Positions 1 through 8,763 of a stretch of DNA of 58,201 nt are shown here, in pieces (the first letter of the stretch is position 1; the number at the start of each line of letters is the position of its first letter). This DNA comes from Dermacoccus abyssi. Its GTDB lineage: Bacteria > Actinomycetota > Actinomycetes > Actinomycetales > Dermatophilaceae. The stretch spans positions 1 through 58,201 of the forward strand of contig NZ_QWLM01000018.1 of NCBI RefSeq assembly GCF_003515945.1, given 5' to 3'. Position numbers and translations under genes: made by a program. The notes beneath the pieces are model-generated. The model saw only the letters and a list, made by a program, of their open reading frames with translations. It ran no database searches and was not told the DNA's origin.

Positions 1-86
1 CTGCCGAGCTCAACGGGCGCCCACGCAAAACGCTCAACTGGGACAACCCAGCCGAGCGCCTGCGTGATCTACTTCAAACCACGTGA
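1..86 (+). CDS. IS30-family transposase, C-terminal fragment
   Basis: Frame 3 reads 27 residues before TGA at 84-86. The segment contains LNGRPRKTLNWDNPAERL, which matches the conserved C-terminal tail of IS30-family DDE transposases (RPRKTLxWxxPAE followed by a short basic-hydrophobic end). Only this tail is present because the window cuts the gene, so nothing can be said about the catalytic residues or whether the element is intact. Function (DNA strand transfer during transposition) is from family knowledge. Confidence 0.75.
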   Translation, partial: AELNGRPRKTLNWDNPAERLRDLLQTT

Positions 87-121
87 TCAATCAGGTGTTA
101 CGAGGACCACGAGAATCCGCC
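1..121 (+). mobile_element. 3' end of an IS30-family insertion sequence (partial)
   Basis: The window opens inside an IS30-type transposase reading frame that stops at 84-86. The stretch from about 94 to 121, downstream of the stop, looks like the terminal inverted repeat usual after such genes, but the other end is outside the window so the repeat cannot be confirmed. The element lies beside the 3' end of pyrE, so it probably does not disrupt it. The outer boundary near 121 is a guess. Confidence 0.5.
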
Positions 122-157
122 CTCGTGGGAGGGGGCTTTCGTCCCAGAAGGGCAGCC

Positions 158-712
158 TTACGCGAGGCCGAGATCCTCCATCGAGAACGCGCTGACGTAG
201 GTGAGGCCCTCGGCCTCGATCTTCTCCTTGGAGCCCGTGGCGCGGTCGGCGATCGTCGCGACACCGACCACCTCGGCGCCCTCCTCACGGCACGCCGCGA
301 CGGCTTCGAGCGGCGACGCGCCGGTCGTCGTCGTGTCCTCGACGACGAGCACGCGGCGGCCCTTGATCGAGGGGCCCTCGATGCGCTGCTGCAGACCGTG
401 CGCCTTGCCCGCCTTGCGGACGACGAACGCGTCGACACGCTCACCTGCGGCGGCCGCGGCGTGGAGCATCGACGTGGCGACCGGGTCGGCGCCGAGCGTC
501 AGGCCACCGACGGCGACGTAGTCGAAGTCGGACGTCAGGTCGCGCATGACGCGACCGACGAGAGGCGCGGCCTCACCGGAGAGTGAGATACGGCGCAGGT
601 CGACGTAGTAGTCGGCCTCCTTGCCGGAGCTCAGCGTCACCTTTCCGTGGACGATGGCCTGGTCCTTGATGAGCTGCAGCAGCGCGGCGCGATCGGCGTC
701 GATGTTCGTCAT
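158..712 (-). CDS. pyrE: Orotate phosphoribosyltransferase
   Basis: A 184-residue protein that transfers orotate to PRPP to form OMP in pyrimidine synthesis. It carries the type I phosphoribosyltransferase PRPP loop VLVVEDTTTTGAS near residues 115-127, a substrate segment (SSGKEADYYVDLR) near residues 22-34 and VVRKAGKAHG in the middle. Length is normal for bacterial PyrE. The frame stays open upstream of 712, but the family N-terminus (MTNIDADRAALLQL) begins at the ATG at 710-712; no strong ribosome site is visible. It sits 20 bases downstream of an SDR gene on the same strand and may be cotranscribed. Confidence 0.93.
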   Translation of the reverse strand: MTNIDADRAALLQLIKDQAIVHGKVTLSSGKEADYYVDLRRISLSGEAAPLVGRVMRDLTSDFDYVAVGGLTLGADPVATSMLHAAAAAGERVDAFVVRKAGKAHGLQQRIEGPSIKGRRVLVVEDTTTTGASPLEAVAACREEGAEVVGVATIADRATGSKEKIEAEGLTYVSAFSMEDLGLA

Positions 713-732
713 GGCAGCGATTCTAGGAAACG

Positions 733-1512
733 TCAGTCGCGCGGGCGGTGGCGGTTGCTCAGACGCGGACTGCGCACGAGCGGGCGCGGCACGACGCGCA
801 GCAGGCCGGTAATGGCCTTGTACTGGCGGCCGGGTACGGAAACGACCTTGCCTGCGTCGACGTCGGCGAGGCCGTCGCGCACGAGCCGATCGACGTCGAG
901 CCACAGCCGCTTGGCCAGCGGGCTGGTCTTGTCGACGGGGATCTCGCCGCGCTCGTGGAACTCCGTGTGTGTGAAGCCGGGGCACAGCGCGGTGACGGTG
1001 ACACCCGTGCCGTGCAGCTGCGCCGCGATGGACTCGCTGAACACGGTGACGTACGACTTGGCGGCCGAGTACGTGCCGCTCGCCATGAAGCTCGCGACCG
1101 ACGACACGTTGATGACGGTGCCGCGCCGGCGCTCGACCATCGCGCCCGCCGCGGCATGGGTGAGCACGACGACGGCCTTGACCATGACGTCGACCGACTC
1201 GATCTCCTTCTCGACAGGAGTGTCGAGGAACGAGGTCTTCACGCCGAAGCCGGCGTTGTTGACGAGGACGTCGACGGGTTCGTCACGTCGACCCACGCGC
1301 TCGGCGACGCGGCGCAGGTCGTCCGCGACGGCGAGGTCGGCTGCGAGCACCTCGACCTTCACGCCGTGGCGGGCCTCGATCTCGGCCTTGATCTCCTCGA
1401 GCCGCTCGGCCCGTCGGGCCACGACGACGAGGTCGTGCCCACGTGCGGCGAGTTGTTCGCAGAATTCCCGGCCGATCCCGGCGCTGGCTCCCGTGACGAG
1501 TGCTGTTGTCAT
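733..1512 (-). CDS. Short-chain dehydrogenase/reductase
   Basis: A 259-residue classical SDR predicted to use NAD(P)H. The cofactor loop TGASAGIG is at residues 7-14, NNAG near residue 85, the catalytic serine in NVSSVAS near residue 140 and the YxxxK pair in YSAAKSY near residue 150. The C-terminal 15 residues are rich in arginine and proline, reminiscent of actinobacterial 'SDR family, DltE-like' oxidoreductases. The start chosen is the ATG that gives MTTALVTGAS; about 60 upstream in-frame residues look non-coding. It is followed closely by pyrE on the same strand. The substrate is unknown. Confidence 0.85.
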   Translation of the reverse strand: MTTALVTGASAGIGREFCEQLAARGHDLVVVARRAERLEEIKAEIEARHGVKVEVLAADLAVADDLRRVAERVGRRDEPVDVLVNNAGFGVKTSFLDTPVEKEIESVDVMVKAVVVLTHAAAGAMVERRRGTVINVSSVASFMASGTYSAAKSYVTVFSESIAAQLHGTGVTVTALCPGFTHTEFHERGEIPVDKTSPLAKRLWLDVDRLVRDGLADVDAGKVVSVPGRQYKAITGLLRVVPRPLVRSPRLSNRHRPRD

Positions 1513-1705
1513 GGCTTCACTCTGACATGCGAGAGGCGAGCGCAACGGGTCAATTCGGGTCATCCGGAACCCTAGACTTCGCCCATGACGCAGATCACAT
1601 GAAAGGTCATTGAGCGGCATGCCCGCCGCTACCCACCTTGGATCGATGCCCTTGGGCGGCGGGGAGGAAGCCGAGGGAACCACCCGGAGGGAAGATGCCA
1701 ACCAA

Positions 1706-2164
1706 ATGACGGACCTTGACGACCTCGGGGACTACCAGCCGCACAAGTCTCCGACGGGAGCACTGCTCACCATTGGCGTCACGGACATCTCCCTGTCCAC
1801 CTTCGTCGTCGAGGCGGCAAGGGTGACGGACTGCCTTGCGGCCATCCGCCGATCTCCCCATCAGGTGCGTTGCGCAGGAGTCGGTGACATGTATCTGACC
1901 CCGAACGCAGCTCGCTCGTGGCAACTCACCGTTTGGGCCGACATTCCCTTGTGCCCCTTCACCCCACAGGACGCCTGGGCAACACTGATTGCTTGGCGAC
2001 ACCCCGATCGAGGTGGGGAGCACGTGTACGGCCCGTGGATCCACAACCGCCCAGTGCGCATCCGGGATCCCCGAAAGGGAGCGTTCGCCGCGCATCCCCT
2101 CACCTATTTCCAGGAGAGCCTCCCCGTCACGGTCGATGGGGCGGATGGGACGGAGTACATGTAG
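1706..2164 (+). CDS. Conserved-looking hypothetical protein
   Basis: A 152-residue protein not recognised as any family. It has no signal peptide or membrane segment and contains a tryptophan-rich middle (SWQLTVWADIPLCPFTPQDAWATLIAW). The ATG at 1706 is preferred because GGAGGG lies at 1686-1691, although the spacing is somewhat long; an earlier in-frame ATG at 1619 would add 29 low-complexity residues. It stands alone between the divergent SDR gene and xthA. A function cannot be assigned, and a reverse-strand frame over the same bases looks less protein-like. Confidence 0.55.
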   Translation: MTDLDDLGDYQPHKSPTGALLTIGVTDISLSTFVVEAARVTDCLAAIRRSPHQVRCAGVGDMYLTPNAARSWQLTVWADIPLCPFTPQDAWATLIAWRHPDRGGEHVYGPWIHNRPVRIRDPRKGAFAAHPLTYFQESLPVTVDGADGTEYM

Positions 2165-2211
2165 GACACCTGCTTTTCGGGGGTGTCGGCGGCGCGTTCT
2201 AGGGTTGGGGC

Positions 2212-3000
2212 ATGCGAATCGCCACGTGGAACGTCAACTCCATCCGCACCCGCGTCGACCGCGTCGTCGCCTTCCTCGAGCGTCACGACGTCGACGTGCT
2301 CGCCATGCAGGAGACGAAGTGCAAGGACGAGCAGTTCCCCATGGCGCGCTTCGAAGAGGCCGGCTACGAGGTGGCCCACCACGGCCTCAACCAGTGGAAC
2401 GGCGTCGCCATCGCCTCCCGCGTCGGGCTCGAGGACATCTCGATCGGCTTCGAGGACATGCCGGGTTTCGGTGACCCGATCGCGGCCGAGGCCCGCGCCA
2501 TCGGCGCGACCTGCGGCGGCGTGCGCGCCTGGTCGCTCTACGTGCCCAACGGCCGCGAGATCGACCACCCGCACTACTCCTACAAACTCGAGTGGCTCGA
2601 ACGGCTCCGTCTCGACGGTGCGAAGTGGCTCGCCGAGGATCCGTTGGCCCAGATCGCGCTCATGGGCGACTGGAACATCGCCCCCACCGACGAGGACGTG
2701 TGGGACATGGGCTTCTTCGAAGGCAAGACCCACGTCACACCGCCCGAGCGGGACGCGTTCCAGGCCATGATCGACGCAGGTTTCAGCGACGTCGTGCGCC
2801 CCTTCACCCCCGGCCCGGGCACCTACACGTACTGGGACTACACGCAGCTCCGCTTCCCGAAGAAGCAGGGCATGCGCATCGACTTCGCCCTGTGCTCCCC
2901 CGCGCTCGCCGAACGCGTCGAGGGCGCGCAGATCGACCGTGACGAGCGCAAGGGCAAGGGCGCGAGCGACCACGCGCCTGTCATCGTCGATCTCGACTGA
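2212..3000 (+). CDS. xthA: Exodeoxyribonuclease III
   Basis: A 262-residue AP endonuclease/3'-5' exonuclease of the exonuclease III family acting in base-excision repair. Family marks are the N-terminal MRIATWNVNSIRTR, the metal-binding QETK near residue 35, the GDWNIAPTD block near residue 160 and the C-terminal SDHAPV with catalytic histidine. The TTCTAGGGT element directly upstream of the ATG resembles a -10 box, so the transcript may be nearly leaderless. Length is typical for the family. Confidence 0.93.
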   Translation: MRIATWNVNSIRTRVDRVVAFLERHDVDVLAMQETKCKDEQFPMARFEEAGYEVAHHGLNQWNGVAIASRVGLEDISIGFEDMPGFGDPIAAEARAIGATCGGVRAWSLYVPNGREIDHPHYSYKLEWLERLRLDGAKWLAEDPLAQIALMGDWNIAPTDEDVWDMGFFEGKTHVTPPERDAFQAMIDAGFSDVVRPFTPGPGTYTYWDYTQLRFPKKQGMRIDFALCSPALAERVEGAQIDRDERKGKGASDHAPVIVDLD

Positions 3001-3075
3001 CGCCGCACACATCGGGCGGCCACCGGGCAGTGTCGGTACCGTCCCCGGCGCGCACAGACCGTTAGGTTGGAATGC

Positions 3076-4548
3076 GTGAGTGCAGTGGCCGAAGTGGACG
3101 TCGTCGTCGTCGGAAGCGGGTTCTCCGGCATCGGCATGGCCGTTGCCCTGAAGGCCGCTGGACGCAGCTTCGTCATCCTCGAGAAGGGTGACGAGATCGG
3201 CGGCACGTGGCGCGAGAACCGCTACCCCGGCGTCGCTTGCGACGTGCCCAGCCATCTGTACTCGTTCAGCTTCGACCTCAACCCGTACTGGTCACACACG
3301 TACTCGAGCGGCGACGTCATCCAGGACTACCTGCTTTCGGTCGTCGAGAAGCACGGCCTGCGTGAGCACGTGCGGTTCGACTCGTGGATGCAGGCCGCGG
3401 CCTACGACGACGCCTCCGGCACGTGGCAGGTCACCTCGATGGGAAGCGACGGCTCCGTCTCCGTCGTCACGGCCCGAGCCCTCGTGCTCGGCGTCGGAGC
3501 ACTGCACATGCCGCACATCCCGCTCATCGACGGTCTGCACACCTTCGGCGGCGAACTCATCCACACCGCGTCATGGCCGCAGGAGACGTCGATGTTCGGC
3601 CGCCGCGTCGGCATCATCGGCACCGGCGCGTCTGCCGTGCAGTGCATCCCGCCGCTCGCCGAGGACGCCGAGCACCTCACCGTCTTCCAGCGCAGCGCGC
3701 CGTGGATCATGCCGCAGAACAACGACGAGTACTCCGACGCGACGATCGACCGTTTCCGCCGCCACCCCGCCCTCATGCGCGTTCACCGTGAGGCGTTACG
3801 CCGAAAGAACGATCTGCGTGCCGTCGCGTTCGACAGCCAACCCAAGCTGCTCGAGATCGCCTCGCGCGAAGCGTCACGACACCTCAAGAACCAGGTGAAG
3901 GACCCGGACCTGCGCCGCAAACTCACCCCCGATTACACAATGGGGTGCAAGCGCGTGGTCCTCTCCGACACCTACTACCCCGCTCTCGTGCGCGAGGACG
4001 TCAGCGTCGTCACCGAGCCGATCGTCGCCGTCATGCCCGACGGCGTCGTCACCGAGGAGGGCACCGTCCACGAGCTCGACGCGCTCGTGCTCGCCACCGG
4101 CTTCGACCCCAAGGGTTCCTACGCGCACCTGCAGATCGCCGGACGTGACGGTCGTTCGTTCGCCGAGGAGTGGCAGAGCGGCGTCGAGTCCTACCTCGGC
4201 GTGACGATGGCGGGCTTCCCCAACCTCTTCATGCTGCTCGGACCGAACACCGGCCTCGGTCACACGAGCGTTCTGCTCATGGTCGAAGCGCAGATCGCCC
4301 ACGTCATGCGGTTGCTCGACGAGCGCGACCGCCGCGGAGCGTCATCGGTCGAGGTGCGCCCCGAACTCGTGCCCGCCTTCACGCGCGAGATGCGCGATCG
4401 CAGCGAACGATCCGTGTGGCGCCAAGGCGGCTGCACGTCCTGGTACCTCGATGACGACGGAGAGAACCGCACCCTGTGGCCCGGGGGCGTCGGCGAGTAC
4501 GAACAGCGCCTCACACGGCCCGACGCGATCGACTTCCTCTTCACCTGA
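3076..4548 (+). CDS. Flavin monooxygenase, Baeyer-Villiger type
   Basis: A protein of 490 residues with two Rossmann dinucleotide folds: VVVVGSGFSGIG at the N-terminus for FAD and RVGIIGTGASAVQ near residue 180 for NADPH. Between them lies FGGELIHTASWP, which fits the Baeyer-Villiger monooxygenase fingerprint FxGxxxHxxxWP. It should convert ketones to esters or lactones with O2 and NADPH; the substrate is unknown. The start is uncertain: GTG at 3076 is used, and TTG at 3067 or GTG at 3085 are in frame. Its 3' end overlaps by 8 bases the convergent membrane-protein gene. Confidence 0.85.
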   Translation: MSAVAEVDVVVVGSGFSGIGMAVALKAAGRSFVILEKGDEIGGTWRENRYPGVACDVPSHLYSFSFDLNPYWSHTYSSGDVIQDYLLSVVEKHGLREHVRFDSWMQAAAYDDASGTWQVTSMGSDGSVSVVTARALVLGVGALHMPHIPLIDGLHTFGGELIHTASWPQETSMFGRRVGIIGTGASAVQCIPPLAEDAEHLTVFQRSAPWIMPQNNDEYSDATIDRFRRHPALMRVHREALRRKNDLRAVAFDSQPKLLEIASREASRHLKNQVKDPDLRRKLTPDYTMGCKRVVLSDTYYPALVREDVSVVTEPIVAVMPDGVVTEEGTVHELDALVLATGFDPKGSYAHLQIAGRDGRSFAEEWQSGVESYLGVTMAGFPNLFMLLGPNTGLGHTSVLLMVEAQIAHVMRLLDERDRRGASSVEVRPELVPAFTREMRDRSERSVWRQGGCTSWYLDDDGENRTLWPGGVGEYEQRLTRPDAIDFLFT

Positions 4549-4987
4549 CCTGGCTTCCGTCGCTGGGCGGCTGCCACGGGTCGTTCGGTGCCGGTGGAAC
4601 GGAGCCAGGGCGCGGGAGGTACCCCGGCGGCGGCTGCATCGGTGTCGGCGGCACGAAACCGCGGATCGGCGGCATGTCCGGAAACGGCTCACGCGCTGCC
4701 TCGAACTGCTCGGGCATCAGTTGCGAGCGACGAGACACCCAGGCGACGAAGTAGACGAGCGGGCCCAGCACCGGCAGTGCCCAGACGAGCGTGCGCCAGC
4801 GGCGCCACCCGTCGAACGTGTCGACGAGAAGCCTCGGCCGTTTGCGCAGGCTCGTCATCGCAGCATGTGACGTGATGAGCCAGAGCGTCAGGCCGCCGAA
4901 CAGCACGACGGGGGCGAGGAAGAGCACACCGAACACAATGAAGTCGGCGCCGCCCTCCTGGATCTGGGTGTCGTCGAGGAACGTCAT
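4541..4987 (-). CDS. Membrane protein with PLDc_N-like domain
   Basis: A 148-residue protein with two predicted transmembrane helices (about residues 15-38 and 67-87) and a proline-rich cytoplasmic tail with repeated PP pairs. The second helix region LVWALPVLGPLVYFVAWV followed by basic residues fits the PLDc_N ('phospholipase D nuclease N-terminal') membrane domain common in small actinobacterial proteins, which by itself has no enzyme activity. It is convergent with and overlaps the end of the monooxygenase gene. Role unknown. Confidence 0.65.
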   Translation of the reverse strand: MTFLDDTQIQEGGADFIVFGVLFLAPVVLFGGLTLWLITSHAAMTSLRKRPRLLVDTFDGWRRWRTLVWALPVLGPLVYFVAWVSRRSQLMPEQFEAAREPFPDMPPIRGFVPPTPMQPPPGYLPRPGSVPPAPNDPWQPPSDGSQVR

Positions 4988-5038
4988 GGTCCGACGCTAG
5001 AGCGACGCGGCTCGTCGCTGCCGAGAGCAGCCTTCGGG

Positions 5039-5076
5039 CCTGTGGACAACGCTGCGCAGGCGTCGTTGTCCACAGG
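5039..5076. promoter_or_regulatory. Inverted pair of perfect DnaA-box-like 9-mers forming a hairpin
   Basis: The arms 5039-5051 (CCTGTGGACAACG) and 5064-5076 (CGTTGTCCACAGG) are perfect reverse complements with a 12-base loop. Each arm contains TTGTCCACA, the high-affinity actinobacterial DnaA box, in opposite orientation. The site lies between the end of glgC and the start of the membrane-protein gene. It may act as a terminator for glgC, as a DnaA-binding site, or both. Confidence 0.55.
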
Positions 5077-5096
5077 TGAGCGGCAATGTCAGCGCC

Positions 5097-6356
5097 TCAG
5101 GCGACGGTGCTTCCCGGGTCGATCTGGCTCCCTGCCACGACATCGGATCGCACCACACTGTCGTGCCCCACTACGGCGATCGCGTCGTCGTGGGCTCGCT
5201 TACCGGCGCTCGACGTTCCCACGCGAACGCCCGCGCGGACGGCGACGTTCGCGTCGAGGATGGACGTGCTCACCACGGCATCACGCTCGATGACGCACGC
5301 GTCGAAGATGACGCTGTCCTCGACCACGGCGCCTTCGCGCACGACGACGCCGGGGCCGAGCGTCGAGCCCCGCACCGTCCCGGCGATGTCGCATCCGGGC
5401 GAGATGACGCTCTCCGCGACCACGGCCCCCGCACGGACCCGCGCGGCGCCCCTGTTCGTCGCGAGCGTCCGCATCGGCCAGTCGACGTCGTCGAAGACAC
5501 GCACGACGCCGCGCACGAGGTCACGGTGTGCCGCGAGGTACAGCTCCGGACGCCCCATGTCCTTCCAGTACCCCTCGAGCGGGTAGGTGCGCACCGGGCC
5601 GTCCGCGATGATCTGCGGCAGCAGGTGCTCCGCGAAGTCACCGAGGCCGGTCTCGTCGACGACGTCCTCACCCTTCCCGTCGTCAGGGCGGGTGGCCTTC
5701 TCGGCCTTGTCGAGGCCCGAGAGGAGTGCGTCCTTCTCGTACACGAAGATCTCCGCCGAGATGGTCGTGCTCTCCGGGTTCTCGGGCTTCTCCGCGACGC
5801 GCGTCACCTTGCCGGTGGCGTCCGTGATGACGACGGCCTTGTCGGAGGCCTGCGAGCGCGACACCTGCGTGGTGACGATGGTGCAGGCGGCCCCGGTCTC
5901 GAGGTGAGCCGCGATGACGTCGCGCAGGTCGAGGGCGAAGATCTGGTCGGCGCTCAGGACAACGACGACGTCGGCGTCCTCGCGCTCGATCTCCCGGCGG
6001 ATGCGGTAGAGGTCGTCCGCGTTACCCGCTGCGAAGCCACCGGTGCGCACGGCGTCGACCTCGTCGGGCACGACGCGCCGGAAGCCGCCGACGTTGCGGT
6101 CGAGATCCCACGGCCGCCCGTGCTGGAGGTGCTCGTCGAGTGAACCGGCCTGGTACTGCACTGAAACCCACACCGAGCCGATGCCCGAGTTGGCGACGTT
6201 CGACAGGGTGATGTCGATGAGTTGGTGAGTACCTCCGAAAGGCAGAGCCGGCTTCGCGCGGTCGGCAGTGAGCGCTCCCATGCGGGAGCCCTTTCCGCCG
6301 GCTTGGACGATGGCGAGCACCTTGGGTGCGCGGGGCAGGGGCATCGAGTCGGCCAT
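5097..6356 (-). CDS. glgC: Glucose-1-phosphate adenylyltransferase
   Basis: A 419-residue nucleotidyltransferase making ADP-glucose for glycogen or other glucans. The nucleotide-binding signature VQAGGKGSRMGALTADRAKP is near residues 16-35 (KPALPFGG follows), the DVVVVLSADQIF metal-binding block is mid-protein, and the C-terminal third shows left-handed beta-helix repeats (VIFDACVIERDAVVSTSIL). Length fits bacterial GlgC. The ATG at 6354-6356 gives MADSMPLPRAPKVLAI; 13 further upstream residues are possible but look spurious. No other glg gene is adjacent. Confidence 0.9.
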   Translation of the reverse strand: MADSMPLPRAPKVLAIVQAGGKGSRMGALTADRAKPALPFGGTHQLIDITLSNVANSGIGSVWVSVQYQAGSLDEHLQHGRPWDLDRNVGGFRRVVPDEVDAVRTGGFAAGNADDLYRIRREIEREDADVVVVLSADQIFALDLRDVIAAHLETGAACTIVTTQVSRSQASDKAVVITDATGKVTRVAEKPENPESTTISAEIFVYEKDALLSGLDKAEKATRPDDGKGEDVVDETGLGDFAEHLLPQIIADGPVRTYPLEGYWKDMGRPELYLAAHRDLVRGVVRVFDDVDWPMRTLATNRGAARVRAGAVVAESVISPGCDIAGTVRGSTLGPGVVVREGAVVEDSVIFDACVIERDAVVSTSILDANVAVRAGVRVGTSSAGKRAHDDAIAVVGHDSVVRSDVVAGSQIDPGSTVA

Positions 6357-6428
6357 TCGCCAATCCTGCCAGGCGCCACCGGCGTTCACAACCACTCGCA
6401 GGGGTGGGCGACGCGAGTCGTGACAGCC

Positions 6429-6932
6429 TCAGTCGAGGGGCTGCGCCGCAATCGCCTCGATGCTCGTGGCCGCCCCGCCCGCTCCCTCGAAGCCGAGGTG
6501 ACGCCACGCCTCGTAGGCGACGACGGCGACGGCATTTGCGAGGTTGAGGCTTCGGTTACCCGGCGCCATCGGCAGGTGCACACGCTCGCCCGTAGCGAAG
6601 GTAGCGAGCACTTCGTCAGGCAAACCGGTTGCCTCACAGCCGAAGACGAGAACGTCGTCGCTGCGGTAGTCGACCTCGTCATACCGACGAGCGCCACGGG
6701 AGGTCAGCGCCAACCACCGGCCCGGGCACGCCTCGCGGGCTGAATCGAGGTCGGCATGAACGTGCACCTCCGTCAGCTCGTGGTAGTCGAGCCCGCCGCG
6801 GCGCAGGAGACGGTGGTCCATCGAGAAGCCCAGCGGCTCGACGAGATGCAGGCTCGCCCCGACGTTCGCCGCAAGCCGGATGACGTTGCCCGTGTTGGGC
6901 GCGATCTGCGGGTGAACGAGGACGATCTGCAC
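6429..6932 (-). CDS. trmL: tRNA (cytidine/uridine-34-2'-O)-methyltransferase, SPOUT class
   Basis: A 167-residue SpoU/TrmL-type enzyme expected to 2'-O-methylate the wobble nucleotide of certain tRNAs. It shows the three SPOUT motifs: an N-terminal PQIAPNTGNVIRLAANVG, VLVFGCEATGLP near residue 100, and the trefoil-knot SAM-binding LPMAPGNRSLNLANAVAVVAYE near residues 120-142. The length is that of stand-alone TrmL proteins without an RNA-binding extension. It reads towards glgC with a 72-base gap. Confidence 0.88.
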   Translation of the reverse strand: MQIVLVHPQIAPNTGNVIRLAANVGASLHLVEPLGFSMDHRLLRRGGLDYHELTEVHVHADLDSAREACPGRWLALTSRGARRYDEVDYRSDDVLVFGCEATGLPDEVLATFATGERVHLPMAPGNRSLNLANAVAVVAYEAWRHLGFEGAGGAATSIEAIAAQPLD

Positions 6933-6999
6933 GCGGCGAACCTAGCGGATGCCGGCGCGCGAGCGAACCCAAAGGCTGCTCGCGCGCTGGCGACCGGCG

Positions 7000-8637
7000 T
7001 CACTTCATGTACTCCGAGGCCTGCTCGCGCAGCTCGATCTTGCGGATCTTGCCCGTCACCGTCATGGGGAACTCGTCCATGACACGCACGTAGCGCGGCA
7101 CCTTGTAGTGGGCGAGCTTGCCGCTGCTGTACTCGCGTAGCGACTCCGCTGTGAGCTCCTCGGCGCCGTCCCGCAGGCGCACGCACGCCATGAGTTCCTC
7201 GCCGAAGCGCTCGTCGGGCACGCCGATGACCTGCGCGTCGACGATGTCCGGGTGGTTGTAGAGGAACTCCTCGATCTCACGCGGGTAGATGTTCTCGCCA
7301 CCGCGGATCACCATGTCCTTGATGCGCCCGGTGATGGCGACGTAGCCGTCCTCGTCCATGACGCCGAGGTCGCCGGTGTGCATCCAGCCGTCGACGATCG
7401 CCTCGGCCGTCTTGTCGTCCTGCTCCCAGTAGCCGAGCATCACCGAGTAGCCCTTGGTGCACAGCTCGCCGGGCTCGCCGCGGCCGACGACCTCGTTGGT
7501 CACGGGGTCGACGATGCTCACCTCGAGGTGCGGACCGACGCGGCCGACCGTCTGCGTGCGCTGCGCGACGGTGTCGTTCTTACGCGTCTGCAGCGACACC
7601 GGCGAGGTCTCCGTCATGCCGTAACAGATGGAGACCTCCTCCATGTGCATCTTCTCCATCACCTGGCGCATCGTGTGCTCCGGGCACGGCGAGCCGGCCA
7701 TGATGCCGGTGCGCAGGCTCGTGAGGTCGAACTCGTCGAAGTTGTCGAGGGCCAGTTCGGCGATGAACATCGTCGGGACGCCGTAGAGGCTCGTGCAGCG
7801 CTCGGCCTCGACGGTTCGCAGGGAGATGACCGGGTCGAAACCGGGCGCGGGGATGATCATGGCGGCGCCGTGCGTCGTGCACGCGAGGTTGCCCATGACC
7901 ATGCCGAAGCAGTGGTAGAAGGGCACCGGGATGCAGACGCGGTCGTCGGCTGTGTAGCTGCACAGCTCGCCGACGAAGAAGCCGTTGTTGAGGATGTTGC
8001 GGTGGCTCAGCGTCGCGCCCTTGGGGAAGCCCGTCGTGCCGCTCGTGTACTGGATGTTGATGGCCTCGCCGTTGTCGAGACCGGCCTGTATCTCGCGGAC
8101 GGCGGCGACGCCGCGCTCCCCCGCGTCGCGCCCGGCGGCGAAGAGGTCGTCCCAGGTCTGCTTACCGATGAAAACGATGCGCGCCAACTGCTCGGACTCG
8201 TCCTTGACCTGCTCGATCATGCGCGCGTAGTTGCTCGTCTTGAACTTCGGCATCGAGATGAGGGTGGAGATGCCCGCCTGCTCGAGCACGTACTTGAGTT
8301 CGTGGCTGCGGTAGGCCGGGTTGATGTTGACGAGGACGGCGCCGATCTTCGCGGTGGCGTACTGCGTCAAGGTCCATTCGGGACAGTTGGGCGCCCAGAT
8401 ACCGACGCGATCGCCCTTCTCGACGCCGGCTTCGAGCAGGCCCGCAGCGAGCGTCTCGACGTCGGCGAGGAACTCGCCGTAGGTCCAGCGACGGCCACTC
8501 TCGATGTCGACGAGCGCCTCGTGATCGGCGTAGGTCTCGACGGTGGCGTCGAGGTTGTCGCCGATCGTCTGCTCGATCAACGGGGTGTCCGTCTCACCGC
8601 GCGTGTGGCTGAGTGCGGCGTCCAGCGTTTCGGTCAT
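7000..8637 (-). CDS. Acyl-CoA synthetase (AMP-binding), FadD35-like
   Basis: A 545-residue adenylate-forming ligase that should activate a fatty or branched carboxylic acid to its CoA ester. The P-loop YTSGTTGFPKGAT lies near residue 200, YGMTETSP near 320, and the C-terminal hinge and lysine region GRIKDMVIRGGENIYPREIEEF near 430-450. The start follows a good GGGAGC ribosome site. A palindromic TetR-type operator lies 90 bases upstream, and the same palindrome controls the neighbouring tetR gene and the acyl-CoA carboxylase operon. In M. tuberculosis the comparable locus has fadD35 beside the TetR gene Rv2506, so a role in the same branched acyl-CoA pathway is inferred. Confidence 0.88.
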   Translation of the reverse strand: MTETLDAALSHTRGETDTPLIEQTIGDNLDATVETYADHEALVDIESGRRWTYGEFLADVETLAAGLLEAGVEKGDRVGIWAPNCPEWTLTQYATAKIGAVLVNINPAYRSHELKYVLEQAGISTLISMPKFKTSNYARMIEQVKDESEQLARIVFIGKQTWDDLFAAGRDAGERGVAAVREIQAGLDNGEAINIQYTSGTTGFPKGATLSHRNILNNGFFVGELCSYTADDRVCIPVPFYHCFGMVMGNLACTTHGAAMIIPAPGFDPVISLRTVEAERCTSLYGVPTMFIAELALDNFDEFDLTSLRTGIMAGSPCPEHTMRQVMEKMHMEEVSICYGMTETSPVSLQTRKNDTVAQRTQTVGRVGPHLEVSIVDPVTNEVVGRGEPGELCTKGYSVMLGYWEQDDKTAEAIVDGWMHTGDLGVMDEDGYVAITGRIKDMVIRGGENIYPREIEEFLYNHPDIVDAQVIGVPDERFGEELMACVRLRDGAEELTAESLREYSSGKLAHYKVPRYVRVMDEFPMTVTGKIRKIELREQASEYMK

Positions 8638-8726
8638 CGTCAGCTCCCTTTCGGCGCGGCGTCCGGGCACGCGCACGGTGACGGGGGTCACAGGTCGGTC
8701 CGGCCAGTGAACCACATCACAAGGGT

Positions 8727-8748
8727 TCAGTTAATGGTTGTTAACCGA
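8727..8748. promoter_or_regulatory. TetR operator copy 1 (acyl-CoA synthetase promoter)
   Basis: 22-bp palindrome with half-sites TCAGTTAAT and GTTAACCGA separated by 4 bases. The same arrangement occurs at 9420-9441 and 11531-11552. It lies 90 bases upstream of the synthetase start and 15 bases beyond the end of tetR. Confidence 0.8.
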
Positions 8749-8763
8749 AATTCTTCGGCCGTC

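Noticed and set aside
1583-1600. Five-codon ATG-to-TGA frame after a TAGACT -10-like box
   Set aside because: Too short to judge as a coding unit; may be only a leaderless start by chance.
1607-2095. Minus-strand frame opposite the hypothetical gene 1706-2164
   Set aside because: Less protein-like composition (low-complexity Gly/Arg) and no ribosome site compared with the plus-strand frame.
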